Positions 34,498 through 44,500 of a stretch of DNA of 64,000 nt are shown one piece after another. Origin of the DNA: Lewinellaceae bacterium. Its GTDB lineage: Bacteria > Bacteroidota > Bacteroidia > Chitinophagales > Saprospiraceae. Position 1 is the stretch's first letter. The number at the start of each line of letters is the position of its first letter. The stretch is from NCBI GenBank assembly GCA_020636215.1, contig JACJYG010000006.1, positions 868,001-932,000 on the forward strand. Direction: 5' to 3'. The translations under genes were made by a program, and so were the position numbers. Under the pieces are notes generated by a model. That model did no database searches and was not told the origin of the DNA. It saw only the letters and a program-made list of their open reading frames with translations.

Positions 34498-36192
34498 TTA
34501 CTTATCCACTTTTTTTCGGACGATCTCCAGCACCTCTTGTTCAAGTAAGTCCGCCTGAGCTGCAATTCGGCTGGCTTTCTCCGTGATTTCGGCGGCAAAA
34601 TTTTTGGATTTCAGGCTGGAAGCATTGATCCGGACGTTGAGATAGGCGCCCTGAACGGCAGCCCGGGCGCAGAGTGCTCCAACCCCGGCATCACTGGCGG
34701 AATTAGGATTGCCTTCTGTTGCCATGGCGCGTATCACTTCAAAAGACTTCAGGCCGAGTTCCATGGTCCGGAAAGGGATCTCAGTAGCGTATTGGGTTGC
34801 TTCTTCAATGGCCTGGGCCCGCGTGCTTTTCTCTGCTTCCGTATTTTTCGGAAGGCGGACCGCCTCTATGATGCGGTTGAAGGCCCGGGTATCTTCATCC
34901 ACGAGTTTGAGCAAAGCATCTTTTAATTCCTGGCCTTTTTCGGCCCAGTTGGAAAATTCCTCCCAACGGTCGTCCCAGCCGCGGCGGTGCGCCGATAAAT
35001 TGGCTACCATCGCGCCCAATGAAACACCAAGCGCGCCAACATAAGCGGCAATAGAGCCACCACCGGGGGCGATGCTTTCCGATGCCGTTTCGTTGGCAAA
35101 ACTCCGGAGGTTCATATTTAGCAAACGGTCGGGGGTATCTTCCTGCAACCGGTATTCGATGATCTTTTTAGCGGGGTCGAAAGGCGTTAGCTCATCCAGT
35201 CCAAGGGATTTCACTGCTATTTTGATCACTTCTTCTTCCGAAATCCCGGTAGAACGCTCCTGTTGACGCAGGAAGTACCTGCCGGCGTCGAGCATGACCT
35301 CTAACGGCACCAGGCCTACCAGCTCGGAGCCGGTGGCCCGCATGCCCCGTTCGAGCGCGCTTTTGCGGCAAGCTTCAAAGGCAATGTGAAGAGGCGTTTC
35401 TCGGATATTGGTCAGGTTCATGGAAATTTGGGCAATGCCGTACTCTTCAATATACCAGCCAATGGCTTTTACGGCTTTGCAGGCGCCGGGAACGCGAACG
35501 GGTTCACCTTTTTCGTCCCGCACGATAGGCCCGGTGATGGGGTCTCCCTCCCGTTTGACCCGGCCATTTTCGCGTACATCGAAAGCAACGGAATTGGCCC
35601 GGCGCACCGAGGTGGTATTCAGGTTGACGTTGTAGGCGATCAGGAAGTCCCGGGCGCCAATGGCCGTAGCGCCAGCCTTGGCGTTAAACCGAGCAGGGCC
35701 GAAGTCGGGTTTCCACTCCGGCCGGGCCAGTTTATCGGGCAGCGCTTCATATTCACCGGCACGGATGGTGGCCAGGTTCTTCCACTCTGGCTTGGTGGCG
35801 GCAAATTCGTACAGGTAAAAAGGGATCTCCAGTTCCCTTCCGGCCATTTCACCCAGTTTTCGGGCCCATTCCACAACTTCTTCCATGCTGATGTTGGAAA
35901 TGGGAATGAGGGGGCAGACATCGGTAGCGCCCATCCGCGGATGTTCGCCTTTGTGCTTGCGCATATCGATCACTTCACTGGCCTTTTTAATGGCCAGGAA
36001 AGCCGCCCGTACAACCGGTTCCGGTTCTCCTACAAAAGTGACTACCGTCCGGTTGGTTGCCCTGCCCGGGTCGACATCGAGTAGTTTTACACCCTCTACG
36101 CTTTCAATAACGTCTGTTATTTGTTTGATCACCGCCATGTCGCGGCCTTCACTGAAATTGGGAACACATTCGACGAGTTGCTTTTTTGTCAT
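34498..36192 (-). CDS. ftcD: Glutamate formimidoyltransferase / formimino-THF cyclodeaminase fusion
   Basis: 564-residue bifunctional enzyme of histidine catabolism. The N-terminal two-thirds (1 to about 300) is the formiminotransferase: VECVPNFSEGRD, then HKGEHPRMGATDVCPLIPISN with the catalytic histidine, and NLNTTSVRRANSVA. The C-terminal part (about 355-560) is the cyclodeaminase: SIAPGGGSIAAYVGALGVSLGAMVANL and NPNSASDAGVGALCARAAVQGAYLNVRIN. It transfers the formimino group from formiminoglutamate to tetrahydrofolate and releases ammonia, leaving glutamate. The animal FTCD has the same order. hutH/hutU/hutI are not in the window, so the rest of the route must be elsewhere. Confidence 0.96.
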   Translation of the reverse strand: MTKKQLVECVPNFSEGRDMAVIKQITDVIESVEGVKLLDVDPGRATNRTVVTFVGEPEPVVRAAFLAIKKASEVIDMRKHKGEHPRMGATDVCPLIPISNISMEEVVEWARKLGEMAGRELEIPFYLYEFAATKPEWKNLATIRAGEYEALPDKLARPEWKPDFGPARFNAKAGATAIGARDFLIAYNVNLNTTSVRRANSVAFDVRENGRVKREGDPITGPIVRDEKGEPVRVPGACKAVKAIGWYIEEYGIAQISMNLTNIRETPLHIAFEACRKSALERGMRATGSELVGLVPLEVMLDAGRYFLRQQERSTGISEEEVIKIAVKSLGLDELTPFDPAKKIIEYRLQEDTPDRLLNMNLRSFANETASESIAPGGGSIAAYVGALGVSLGAMVANLSAHRRGWDDRWEEFSNWAEKGQELKDALLKLVDEDTRAFNRIIEAVRLPKNTEAEKSTRAQAIEEATQYATEIPFRTMELGLKSFEVIRAMATEGNPNSASDAGVGALCARAAVQGAYLNVRINASSLKSKNFAAEITEKASRIAAQADLLEQEVLEIVRKKVDK

Positions 36193-36237
36193 GGTTATAA
36201 TTTGGTTTTACCAGTAGGAATTAGAGGAGATGGAAAA

Positions 36238-38493
36238 TTAACGGGTGCTCATGGAAGGCGGGCGGCTGGCCGGAGCAACCCAAAGGGATTGGTTTGGCCT
36301 GGGGCCCATCTCGAATTCAAGCGTTCCGCCCTCCATGATCTCCCGATGGTAAATATAGGAACGATCCAGCACCTGGCCATTCAGGCGCGCCGATTGGATG
36401 TAAATATTCTTTGAGCTGTTGTTATGGGCAAGGATGTGGAATTGTTTATTGTTCTCCAGCTTTATGGTAGCTTCTTCCAGGATCGGGCTTCCAATTACAT
36501 AAATACCTTCTGCCGGATTGACGGGGTAAAATCCCATTGCGCTGAAGAGATACCAGGCAGACATCTGTCCGCAGTCTTCATTCCCACAGATCCCGTCCGG
36601 CCGGTTAAGGTACAGGCTGGCCATGATCCGGCGCAGCAAGGCCTGGCCTTTCCAGGGTTGGCCGGCGTAGTTATATAAATAGGGGATATGATGCCCGGGC
36701 TCGTTGCCATGTACATACTGCCCGATGTATCCGGAGATCCATTCCGGTAGCTGCTCCCCTTGCTGTTCTACCAGAAAAAGAGAATCCAGTTTGTCGGCAA
36801 ATGCAGCATCGCCGCCCATCAAGGTAATAAGCCCGGCCACATCATGAGGTACAAACCAGGTGTACTGCCAGGCGTTAGCCTCGATAAATGCGCCGGAATT
36901 GTAGGCAGTAGGCGAAAAAGGGGATTGCCATTGCCCGTCTGCGCTCCGGCCCCGCATGAATTTCGTGGAAGGGTCGAAATTTGGGCGATAGGAAGCCGCT
37001 CGTTGAAGGAATAACTCGTAGTCGGCTTCCTTTCCCAATGCCTTCGCCATCTGTGCAATACACCAGTCGTCATAGGCATATTCCAGGGTTAACGATACAG
37101 ATTCGGGGAAGGTTTCTGCTGGAATATAGCCATGCTCCCGGTAGGCCTTTAGGCCGAATTGATCCTGCAGGGCGCTTTTTTTCATCGCTTCGAAGGCTAG
37201 TTCGGCGTCAAATCCGCGCAGCCCTTTCTGATAGGCGTCAACGATTACGGGCACGGCGTGGTAGCCGATCATCATGTCTGTTTCATTGCCCATCAGATCC
37301 CATACCGGCAAAAGGCCGTACTCCTGATAATGAGCCAGCATGGATTGCACCATATCCTCCGTTCGGCCGGGATGTAAAATAGTGAACAAAGGATGCTCCG
37401 CCCGGAAGGTGTCCCAGAGGGAGAAGGTGGTATACCGCTGATAGCCACTTGCCGTTCGCGTAGCGCCGAGGCTGTCGGCGCCTTTATACTGGCCGTTGAT
37501 GTCGCTGAAAAGAGTAGGCGCCAGCATACTCTGGTAAAGCGCCGTGTGAAAAATGGACATAACGGCCGAATCCTGGCTGTAAGCCTCTATCTTTCGGAGT
37601 TGTTTGCTCCATGATTCCGCTGCTGCCTCCCGCACCTTTTCAAAATCCCAATGGGGCTGTTCTGTCAACAGGTTCTCTGCTGCATTGTCTGTACTCACCG
37701 AAGAAAGGCCTGTTTTGACCAATAATGCGCTCTCCGGTTCCAGGTCGAAAGTGAATTGCACATAAGGCGGGTTATCCTTCAGGATTTCGACGCTTTCATA
37801 AGGCCGGGAAAAGCGTGTATAGAAAAAAACGCGCTGATCTTTTGCCCAGCCACTGGAAAAACGGTGGCCGGCAATAGTGCTGGAATCGATGAAGCGGATA
37901 TCCGCCCCGCTGGTGGCGTCCCAGTTGCGGGAGTAGCCAAGGTTCAGGAAAACATAGAGCTTACCTTCACCATGGCGGGTATACCGCTGTAGGCCCGTTC
38001 TCGGCGTAGCAGTGAGCTCCACCTCAATGCCGTAATCCTGCAAAAGGACGCGGTAATAACCGGGGGAAGCCGCTTCCTGCTCGTGGGAAAACCGGGAATA
38101 GAGTTCCAAAGTAGTGCTGTCGCCATCCAGTTCCGTCCGTTTGAAAGGGGCGGTGGCCGGAAAAAAAGAAATATCGTACAGTTCTCCAATTCCGGTTCCG
38201 CTGAGATGTGTATGACTGAAGGAAGCAATAGTTGTGTCGGGATAGAAATAACCGGAAATCCAGTCCCAGCCTCCACGCCCGTTATCGGGGCTGAGCTGCA
38301 CCATGCCGAAAGGGGTGGTGGCGCCCGGGTAGGTTTTTCCCTTGCCATCGGAGCCTATGAAAGGGTTAGCCCATTCGATCCCGGCTTTAATGGGTAAGGT
38401 AGGCGCCTGGCTATCGGCGCAACCCGAAAGGGCCGCAAGGCCGCCGAATAGACATAGGAAGGTGTAGGCCATTGAGTTGATTATAGAAGGCAT
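36238..38493 (-). CDS. GH92 family alpha-mannosidase lipoprotein
   Basis: 751-residue exported glycosidase. Lipobox LAALSGC at the N-terminus (start ATG 38493 chosen because it opens the lipoprotein signal) indicates outer- or periplasmic-membrane anchoring. The family stretches are the GH92 set: NPFIGSDGKGKTYPGATTPFGMVQLSPDN, GNETDMMIGYHAVPVIVDAY, HGNEPGHHIPYLYNYAG and GNEDCGQMSAWYLFSAMGFYPV; the acidic residues in the last two regions are the presumed catalytic set. GH92 enzymes are calcium-dependent exo-alpha-mannosidases acting on N-glycans or yeast mannan. No SusC/SusD pair is adjacent, so it is not part of a classical polysaccharide locus here. Confidence 0.93.
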   Translation of the reverse strand: MPSIINSMAYTFLCLFGGLAALSGCADSQAPTLPIKAGIEWANPFIGSDGKGKTYPGATTPFGMVQLSPDNGRGGWDWISGYFYPDTTIASFSHTHLSGTGIGELYDISFFPATAPFKRTELDGDSTTLELYSRFSHEQEAASPGYYRVLLQDYGIEVELTATPRTGLQRYTRHGEGKLYVFLNLGYSRNWDATSGADIRFIDSSTIAGHRFSSGWAKDQRVFFYTRFSRPYESVEILKDNPPYVQFTFDLEPESALLVKTGLSSVSTDNAAENLLTEQPHWDFEKVREAAAESWSKQLRKIEAYSQDSAVMSIFHTALYQSMLAPTLFSDINGQYKGADSLGATRTASGYQRYTTFSLWDTFRAEHPLFTILHPGRTEDMVQSMLAHYQEYGLLPVWDLMGNETDMMIGYHAVPVIVDAYQKGLRGFDAELAFEAMKKSALQDQFGLKAYREHGYIPAETFPESVSLTLEYAYDDWCIAQMAKALGKEADYELFLQRAASYRPNFDPSTKFMRGRSADGQWQSPFSPTAYNSGAFIEANAWQYTWFVPHDVAGLITLMGGDAAFADKLDSLFLVEQQGEQLPEWISGYIGQYVHGNEPGHHIPYLYNYAGQPWKGQALLRRIMASLYLNRPDGICGNEDCGQMSAWYLFSAMGFYPVNPAEGIYVIGSPILEEATIKLENNKQFHILAHNNSSKNIYIQSARLNGQVLDRSYIYHREIMEGGTLEFEMGPRPNQSLWVAPASRPPSMSTR

Positions 38494-38560
38494 CTGTATC
38501 GTTTTGGATAGCTTGAAACGGGCCTGAAAATAATGCATTTGAAATACTCCTCCAAACTGC

Positions 38561-41500
38561 CTACGGGCGTACTTCCTCCAGCGCTTCCCAAAGCACTTCC
38601 ACCGGATGAAGGGCCTGCCGCCCAGCCCCATCCTTGATCTGATGGCGGCAACTAGTGCCTGGTGCGGCGATGAGCGTGTCTTGTGATGCCTGGCGTACGG
38701 CGGGGAAAAGCACGAGCTCTCCGACTTTCATACTCAGTTCGTAGTGTTCGGCTTCGTAGCCGAACGAGCCGGCCATGCCGCAACAACCCGAAGGGATTAC
38801 CTCTACCTGATAATTTTCCGGAAGCCCCATCACAAAAGCGGAGCAATCGATGCTGGCCAGTGATTTCTGGTGGCAGTGTCCGTGTAACAGGATGTGCCGG
38901 GGTGCTTTGGTGAAGGGCTGGGCGGTGATCCGGCCGGCCTCGATTTCACGGGCCAGGAATTCTTCGATCATTAAAGCATTGGCTCCGAGCTGGCGGGCTG
39001 GTTCCCGGAGTTCAGGGCTTACCAGGCGCGGAAATTCATCGCGGAAGCCGAGGATGGCGGAAGGTTCCACCCCCAGTAGCGGCCTTTCCGCACTGACGAT
39101 GGCCTTGAACTGTTCTACGTTCCTTTGGGCCATTCGTTGCGCCTGTGGCAGCATGCCTTTGGAAAGATAAGCCCGGCCGCTTTCTTCATGGTTAATCATA
39201 CCGACTTCATAGCCTAGCCGGCTGAGCAGGCTGATGGCTTTGATGCCTATGGCGGTATCGTTGTAGTTCGTAAACTCATCACAGAAGAACCACACCTTGC
39301 CGGTAGGGGGGGCGCTAGGCAACAACCATGCCTTGTTTTGGGCAAACCACCGCCGCAGCGTCGTATGGTAGAGGGTGGGTAAAGACCGTTTAGGCGCAAT
39401 GCCCAGTACGCGCTTGGCCAGTCCACTAAGCATAGGGTTGGTAAAAAAGAAATTGCTGAGGCGAGGGAAACTGGCGGCCAGGCCGTTCAACCGGCTGATA
39501 TTGCCGAATACCCTTGCCCGCAGCGGTACACCATGAGCCTTGTAATACTGATGCAGAAATTCAGCTTTCAGACTTGCCATATCTACATTAGAGGGGCATT
39601 CGGAGGAACAGCCTTTGCACGACAGGCAGAGGTCCATTACTTGGTGTAGCTCCTCATGATCGAATCGGTTGGCCTTGGTGCTGTGGGTGAGGAATTCCCG
39701 CAGCGCGTTGGCCCGTCCACGGGTGGTGTCTTTTTCATCGCGGGTGGCCATATAAGAGGGGCACATTACGCCCCCGCTCACGTGCGACAATTTGCGGCAG
39801 TCTCCTGACCCGGTGCACTTCTCGGCAGCTCTCAGGATACCGCCCAAATGGGCAAAGTCAAAAACCGTTTCGAGCGGAGGGGGCGTTTCGTCCACCAGGT
39901 AGCGGAGGCTGGTATCCATGGGCGCCGTGTCAACGATCTTGCCCGGGTTGATGACGTTGTGAGGGTCCCAGGTTTGTTTGATCTCCCGGAAGAGCTGGTA
40001 GTTGCGTTCTCCCAGGATGAAAGGAATAAATTCTCCTCTAACCCGTCCGTCGCCGTGCTCTCCGCTGAGGGCGCCCTGATATTTTTTAACCAGGCTGGCG
40101 GAAGCTTCGGCTATGGCGCGCAGTTCGCGCACGCCCTCCGAAGTTTTGAGATTGATGGAAGGCCGCAGGTGTAGTTCTCCGGCGCCGGCATGAGCATAAT
40201 AGACTGCCTGTTGCCCAAACTGCGCCATTAGTTCCTGGAATTCTCCAATATAGGCTGGTAGGTCGGGCAAAGCCACGGCGGTGTCTTCTACAAATTCTAT
40301 GGGTTTACGGTCTCCTTTTACATTGGATAAAACACCGAAGCCGGCAGCGCGAAGGGCCATCACCCGGCTCGTATCCGGTGGATAAACGATCGGGAAGGCA
40401 TAGCCATAACCCGCCGCTTTTAAATCGGCAATCAAGGCTTCGGCCCGCGCCGTAGCGCCCTCCTGCGTTTCATCCCGGAATTCAATGATGAGCAGGGCCG
40501 CCGGGTCGCCTTGCAGAAAAAAACGGTTGCGTTGCTGCTGCCGATTCTCTTTGGTACAGTCCAGAATGAATTTGTCCATCAGCTCGCAGGCATAGGGCTG
40601 ATGGCGCATGGTTACCAGCGTAGATTTGAGCGACTCCTGAAGCGAGGAAAAGTGCGCGCAAACCAGGGCTTCTTCCTTCGGTGGCAGCGGGTCTACATGG
40701 ATCTTTATAGCGGTTGTTATGGCGAGAGTGCCTTCTGAACCGGCCAGCATCTTGCCGAAATTGAAATCGGCCCCGGCCTCGTTAAAAGGAGCAGATTGCA
40801 GCAGGACATCTACGGCATAACCGGTATTGCGGCGGTGGATCTCGGGTTTTGGAAAATTTTCCTGAATTTCCGTCTGTTGCTCCGGATCGGATAGTGCCTG
40901 GTATATTTGCTGATAGAGGCGGCCTTCCAGGCTGTTGGCCTGCCGTTTGCGGTGGAATGCCTCCGGGCTAAGCGGGCCGAAGAAAGCTTCCGAGCCATCG
41001 CTTAAGACCGTCTCCACTTCCAGTACGTGATCACGCGTTACCCCATACTTGATGGAGGTTGTCCCGCTGGAGTTATTGCCCAGCATGCCGCCGATCATGG
41101 CGCGGTTGGCGGTGGAAGTGTTGGGGCCAAAGAAAAGCCCGTAAGGTTTCAGGTGGGCATTGAGCTCGTCTCGAATGACGCCGGGCTGTACGCGCACCCA
41201 GCCCTCTTTGGCATTGACCTCCAGGATTTGGTTCATATACTTGGAAACATCCACTACGATGCCTTCCCCCACGCACTGGCCGCCGAGGGAGGTGCCCGCC
41301 GTTCTGGGGATCAGCGAGCTGCCAAACTCCCTGGCGAAAGCCAGCAGTTTTTTGATATCTTCTGCGTCCTTGGGGTAAGCTACCGCCAGAGGCAATTCCC
41401 GGTAAATGGAACCGTCGGTAGCATAGAGGTGGCGAAGCAGTTCGTCGAAGTACAACTCACCCTGGAGCTGTTGTTGGAGCGCTAGTAGTTGCTGTCGCAT
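38561..41500 (-). CDS. FAD-linked oxidase / Fe-S fusion (YdiJ-like)
   Basis: 979-residue fusion. The N-terminal FAD-binding domain 4 has PRTAGTSLGGQCVGEGIVVDVS (about 60-82), followed by the FAD-oxidase C domain with SGEHGDGRVRGEFIP. A 4Fe-4S module follows (CTGSGDC, CPSYMATRDEKDTTRGRANAL, then LCLSCKGCSSECPSNVDM). The C-terminal half ends with a CCG domain (GHCHQKSL, SGCCGMAGSFGYE). Length and order fit E. coli YdiJ, which acts as a D-2-hydroxyglutarate dehydrogenase; D-lactate or glycolate are alternatives. It would feed electrons from a D-2-hydroxy acid to the membrane quinone pool. Neighbouring glutamate-forming genes make D-2-hydroxyglutarate or D-lactate plausible. Confidence 0.92.
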   Translation of the reverse strand: MRQQLLALQQQLQGELYFDELLRHLYATDGSIYRELPLAVAYPKDAEDIKKLLAFAREFGSSLIPRTAGTSLGGQCVGEGIVVDVSKYMNQILEVNAKEGWVRVQPGVIRDELNAHLKPYGLFFGPNTSTANRAMIGGMLGNNSSGTTSIKYGVTRDHVLEVETVLSDGSEAFFGPLSPEAFHRKRQANSLEGRLYQQIYQALSDPEQQTEIQENFPKPEIHRRNTGYAVDVLLQSAPFNEAGADFNFGKMLAGSEGTLAITTAIKIHVDPLPPKEEALVCAHFSSLQESLKSTLVTMRHQPYACELMDKFILDCTKENRQQQRNRFFLQGDPAALLIIEFRDETQEGATARAEALIADLKAAGYGYAFPIVYPPDTSRVMALRAAGFGVLSNVKGDRKPIEFVEDTAVALPDLPAYIGEFQELMAQFGQQAVYYAHAGAGELHLRPSINLKTSEGVRELRAIAEASASLVKKYQGALSGEHGDGRVRGEFIPFILGERNYQLFREIKQTWDPHNVINPGKIVDTAPMDTSLRYLVDETPPPLETVFDFAHLGGILRAAEKCTGSGDCRKLSHVSGGVMCPSYMATRDEKDTTRGRANALREFLTHSTKANRFDHEELHQVMDLCLSCKGCSSECPSNVDMASLKAEFLHQYYKAHGVPLRARVFGNISRLNGLAASFPRLSNFFFTNPMLSGLAKRVLGIAPKRSLPTLYHTTLRRWFAQNKAWLLPSAPPTGKVWFFCDEFTNYNDTAIGIKAISLLSRLGYEVGMINHEESGRAYLSKGMLPQAQRMAQRNVEQFKAIVSAERPLLGVEPSAILGFRDEFPRLVSPELREPARQLGANALMIEEFLAREIEAGRITAQPFTKAPRHILLHGHCHQKSLASIDCSAFVMGLPENYQVEVIPSGCCGMAGSFGYEAEHYELSMKVGELVLFPAVRQASQDTLIAAPGTSCRHQIKDGAGRQALHPVEVLWEALEEVRP

Positions 41501-41598
41501 TATCTAATAGTGTTTTTTGTTTTCAAGGGTTGCAAGAGCCTCAGCGGGCATCCTCAAATTTGTAAAGAATCCAGGCCTATACCAAATCCACAGGCGCT

Positions 41599-44500
41599 TC
41601 ATTTTGCAATATTTTTCCCCTGCTCTGCCCGCCCCCAGCCCCCTCCGCCCGGCGTTTCGATCACCAAGCGGTCGCCCGCCTGAACATCAGCAGAATCGGA
41701 GCCTTCCAGGCCTTCCCGCACCCCATCCCTGCGGATGAGGTATTGAATGCCTACCGCCCCGGACTGCCCACCTTCCATTCCATAAGGTTGCACGGCCCGG
41801 TGCTGACTGAGGATCGTCATGGCTACCGGCTCCAGGAATTCTATTTCGCGGATGATGCCGTCGCCACCATGCCATCGGCCCTGTCCGCCGGAGCCCCGCC
41901 GGATTGCGAAGCGGTGTAGCCGGACCGGATAACGGAATTCCAGCGCTTCGGGATCTGTAATTCGGGTATTTGTCATGTGCTGGTGTACTGCGGAGCGGCC
42001 ATGGAAGCCAGGCCCGGCGCCCACCCCTCCTCCGATCGTTTCATAGTAGCCAAAACGGGCATTGCCAAACAGAAAGTTGTTCATGGTGCCCTGGCTGCAG
42101 GCAGCCAGGCCGAATGCTTTGAGCAGCGTGTCTACCAGCCGTTGGCTTACCTCCGTATTGCCCCCCACTACAGCCGGGCAGTGGCTTGCATCGTCTTCGA
42201 AAGGCGGGTTGAGAAAACTTTCCGGCAAGGTGAAGCGCACGTTTTCCATCAGGCCTTCATTAAGGGGGATATCCTTTTTGCACAACAGCCGCAGCACATA
42301 AATTACTGCGCTGTGCACAATCGCAAGATTGGCGTTCAGGTTGTGTGGGTGGGGCGCGCCGGCGCCCGAAAAATCAAAGTGCAGTTGGCCTGCGCTTATG
42401 GTTATCCGGACTTTTATAGCCCTGCCGTCATCCATATATTCTTCCGCCGCAAATTCATTTTGGGTAAAGGAAAGCGCCAGGGCTTGGTTCAGGCTGGCCG
42501 TGGCGGTGGCCTGCAATTGTTTCATATAATAGTGCACCTTTTCCAGTCCGTGAACGGTTACGAGTTTCTGCAGGCCTGCCTCGCCGCTTTTCAGGGCTGC
42601 CAGCGCGGCGTTGATATCGGCCAGGTTTTCCGGTAGGGCACGAGTCGGAAAGGCCGCTTCTGTCAGCAATTTTTGGATGCCGTGCCAATCTACTTTTCCT
42701 CCTTTGGCAAGATAAGTAGGGACAATAGCCACGCCTTCTTCGGCCAGGGCCCGGGCATCCGGCGGCATGGAACCGGGCCGCCTGCCGCCAATTTCTGCAT
42801 GGTGCGCCCTATTGATAAGGTAACCGATAAGCTGCCCTTCCCTGGTGAAAGCCCCGCTGAGCAGAGTGACATCGGGAAGGTGGGAACCGCCGTATTTGGG
42901 ATGATTGGTGATGATAACGTCTCCCGGGCCCAGGGGGAGTTTTTCTAATACCAGGCGGGCGCAGATACCCAGGCTACCCAGATGCACGGGGATATGAGGG
43001 GCGTTGGCCAGCAGTTTGCCATCGGGATCAAGAATGGCGCAGGAAAAATCCAGCCTTTCCTTGATGTTGACCGAAAAGGCGGTGCGCTGAAGCTGCGCCC
43101 CCGTTTCCTCCGCAATGGCGGAGAATCGGTTGGTAAATAATTCCAATTCGACAGATTCCTTCCATTCCTGGCCTTCGGCTTTTTGCCCTTTGTTGCGATG
43201 AAGGATGGCGTTCCGTTCCTCGTGCATTTGTAGCCGCCAGCCTTTTTCCAGGAAAGCCGTGGAAGTAGGGTTGAGCAGTAGGGCCGGGCCTTCTATCTCT
43301 GCGCCGGGGCCCAGTTCATCCCAGTGGAAAACCGGGAAAGCAATTCCCGAAACGGTGCTTGTCATGCGCCCCTGGGGCCGCGCCTGGTAATTCGCGGCCG
43401 GCTTTTCTCCTGTTTTCCATAAGGGGTGGCGAGTGGCGGCCACCACTTTAAGGCTTTCCACTTCTATCGCCCTTCCTTCGGGATAGTGGCCGAAAAGCCG
43501 GGTGTACTGCTCCTCGAAAGTGGCTGCCAGAAGATCCGGATTTCCAAAGGGGATTTCCAGAGTGCTATCCTGCCCCTGAAGCCTAAGGTAGGCCCATTGG
43601 TGGCGAATTTCCAGCGATCCGGTATCAAAGCCTTCCGCCGCCAGCTTGCCCAGGGCATCCGCCGCCAGCCTTTCCATCCATATAGACAAAGTTGGCTGGC
43701 AAACTGGCAGTGGTTCCAATACCTGTTGTTCGGACAGGCGTTCTACCTGGGCCTGGCCGATGCCGTAGGCGCTCAGCAGGCCCCCGTCGTAGGGCAGTAT
43801 GATGGTGTCCATATCCAGCAGTTCGGCGATCTTGCAGGCATGCAGGCCGCCGGCGCCCCCGAAGGCCAGCAGGGCATAATCTGCCGGAGAAAAACCTTTG
43901 GCGACAGAAATGCGACGGATAGCTTCCGCCATTTTCTCGTTGGCGATGTTCTCGAATCCTTTCAGCAATTCTTCCTCAGAATGGGGTTCATCGGTGGCTT
44001 GTTCTACCTGCTGCCTGATATTCCTGAGGGCATCCCGGGCAAGACTAATATTGATGGGAATGCCCATGAGAGCCGGGTCCAGCTTGCCGAGCAAAAGGTT
44101 GACATCGGTGATGGCCAGCGGGCCGCCCGCGCCATAACTGGCCGGGCCGGGGTCGGCGCCGGCGCTCTCGGGGCCGACCTGCAGGCGTTGCCCATCGAAG
44201 TAACAGATGGAGCCGCCACCGGCTGCTACAGTTTCGATGGCCAGGCAGGGGCTGCTCATTTCCACTCCGCCTACCTGTGTAGTAAAGGTATAATCATACT
44301 GGCCGTCATAGCGGGCTGTATCGGTGCTGGTGCCGCCCATGTCGACGGTGAGCACCTGGGTAACCCCCAGCTTTTGGGCGATAGTTGCGGCCCCAACGAC
44401 TCCTCCTGCCGGGCCACTCAGCAGGCTGTCTTTGGCATGGAAAAGGGACGCCCCGGCCAGCCCTCCCGCGCTGGACATGACGTGCAACTGTTGCCCGGCC

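Noticed and set aside
34395..34598. 67-codon minus-strand frame over the ncRNA terminator
   Set aside because: Overlaps the end of ftcD in another frame and runs through the terminator hairpin.
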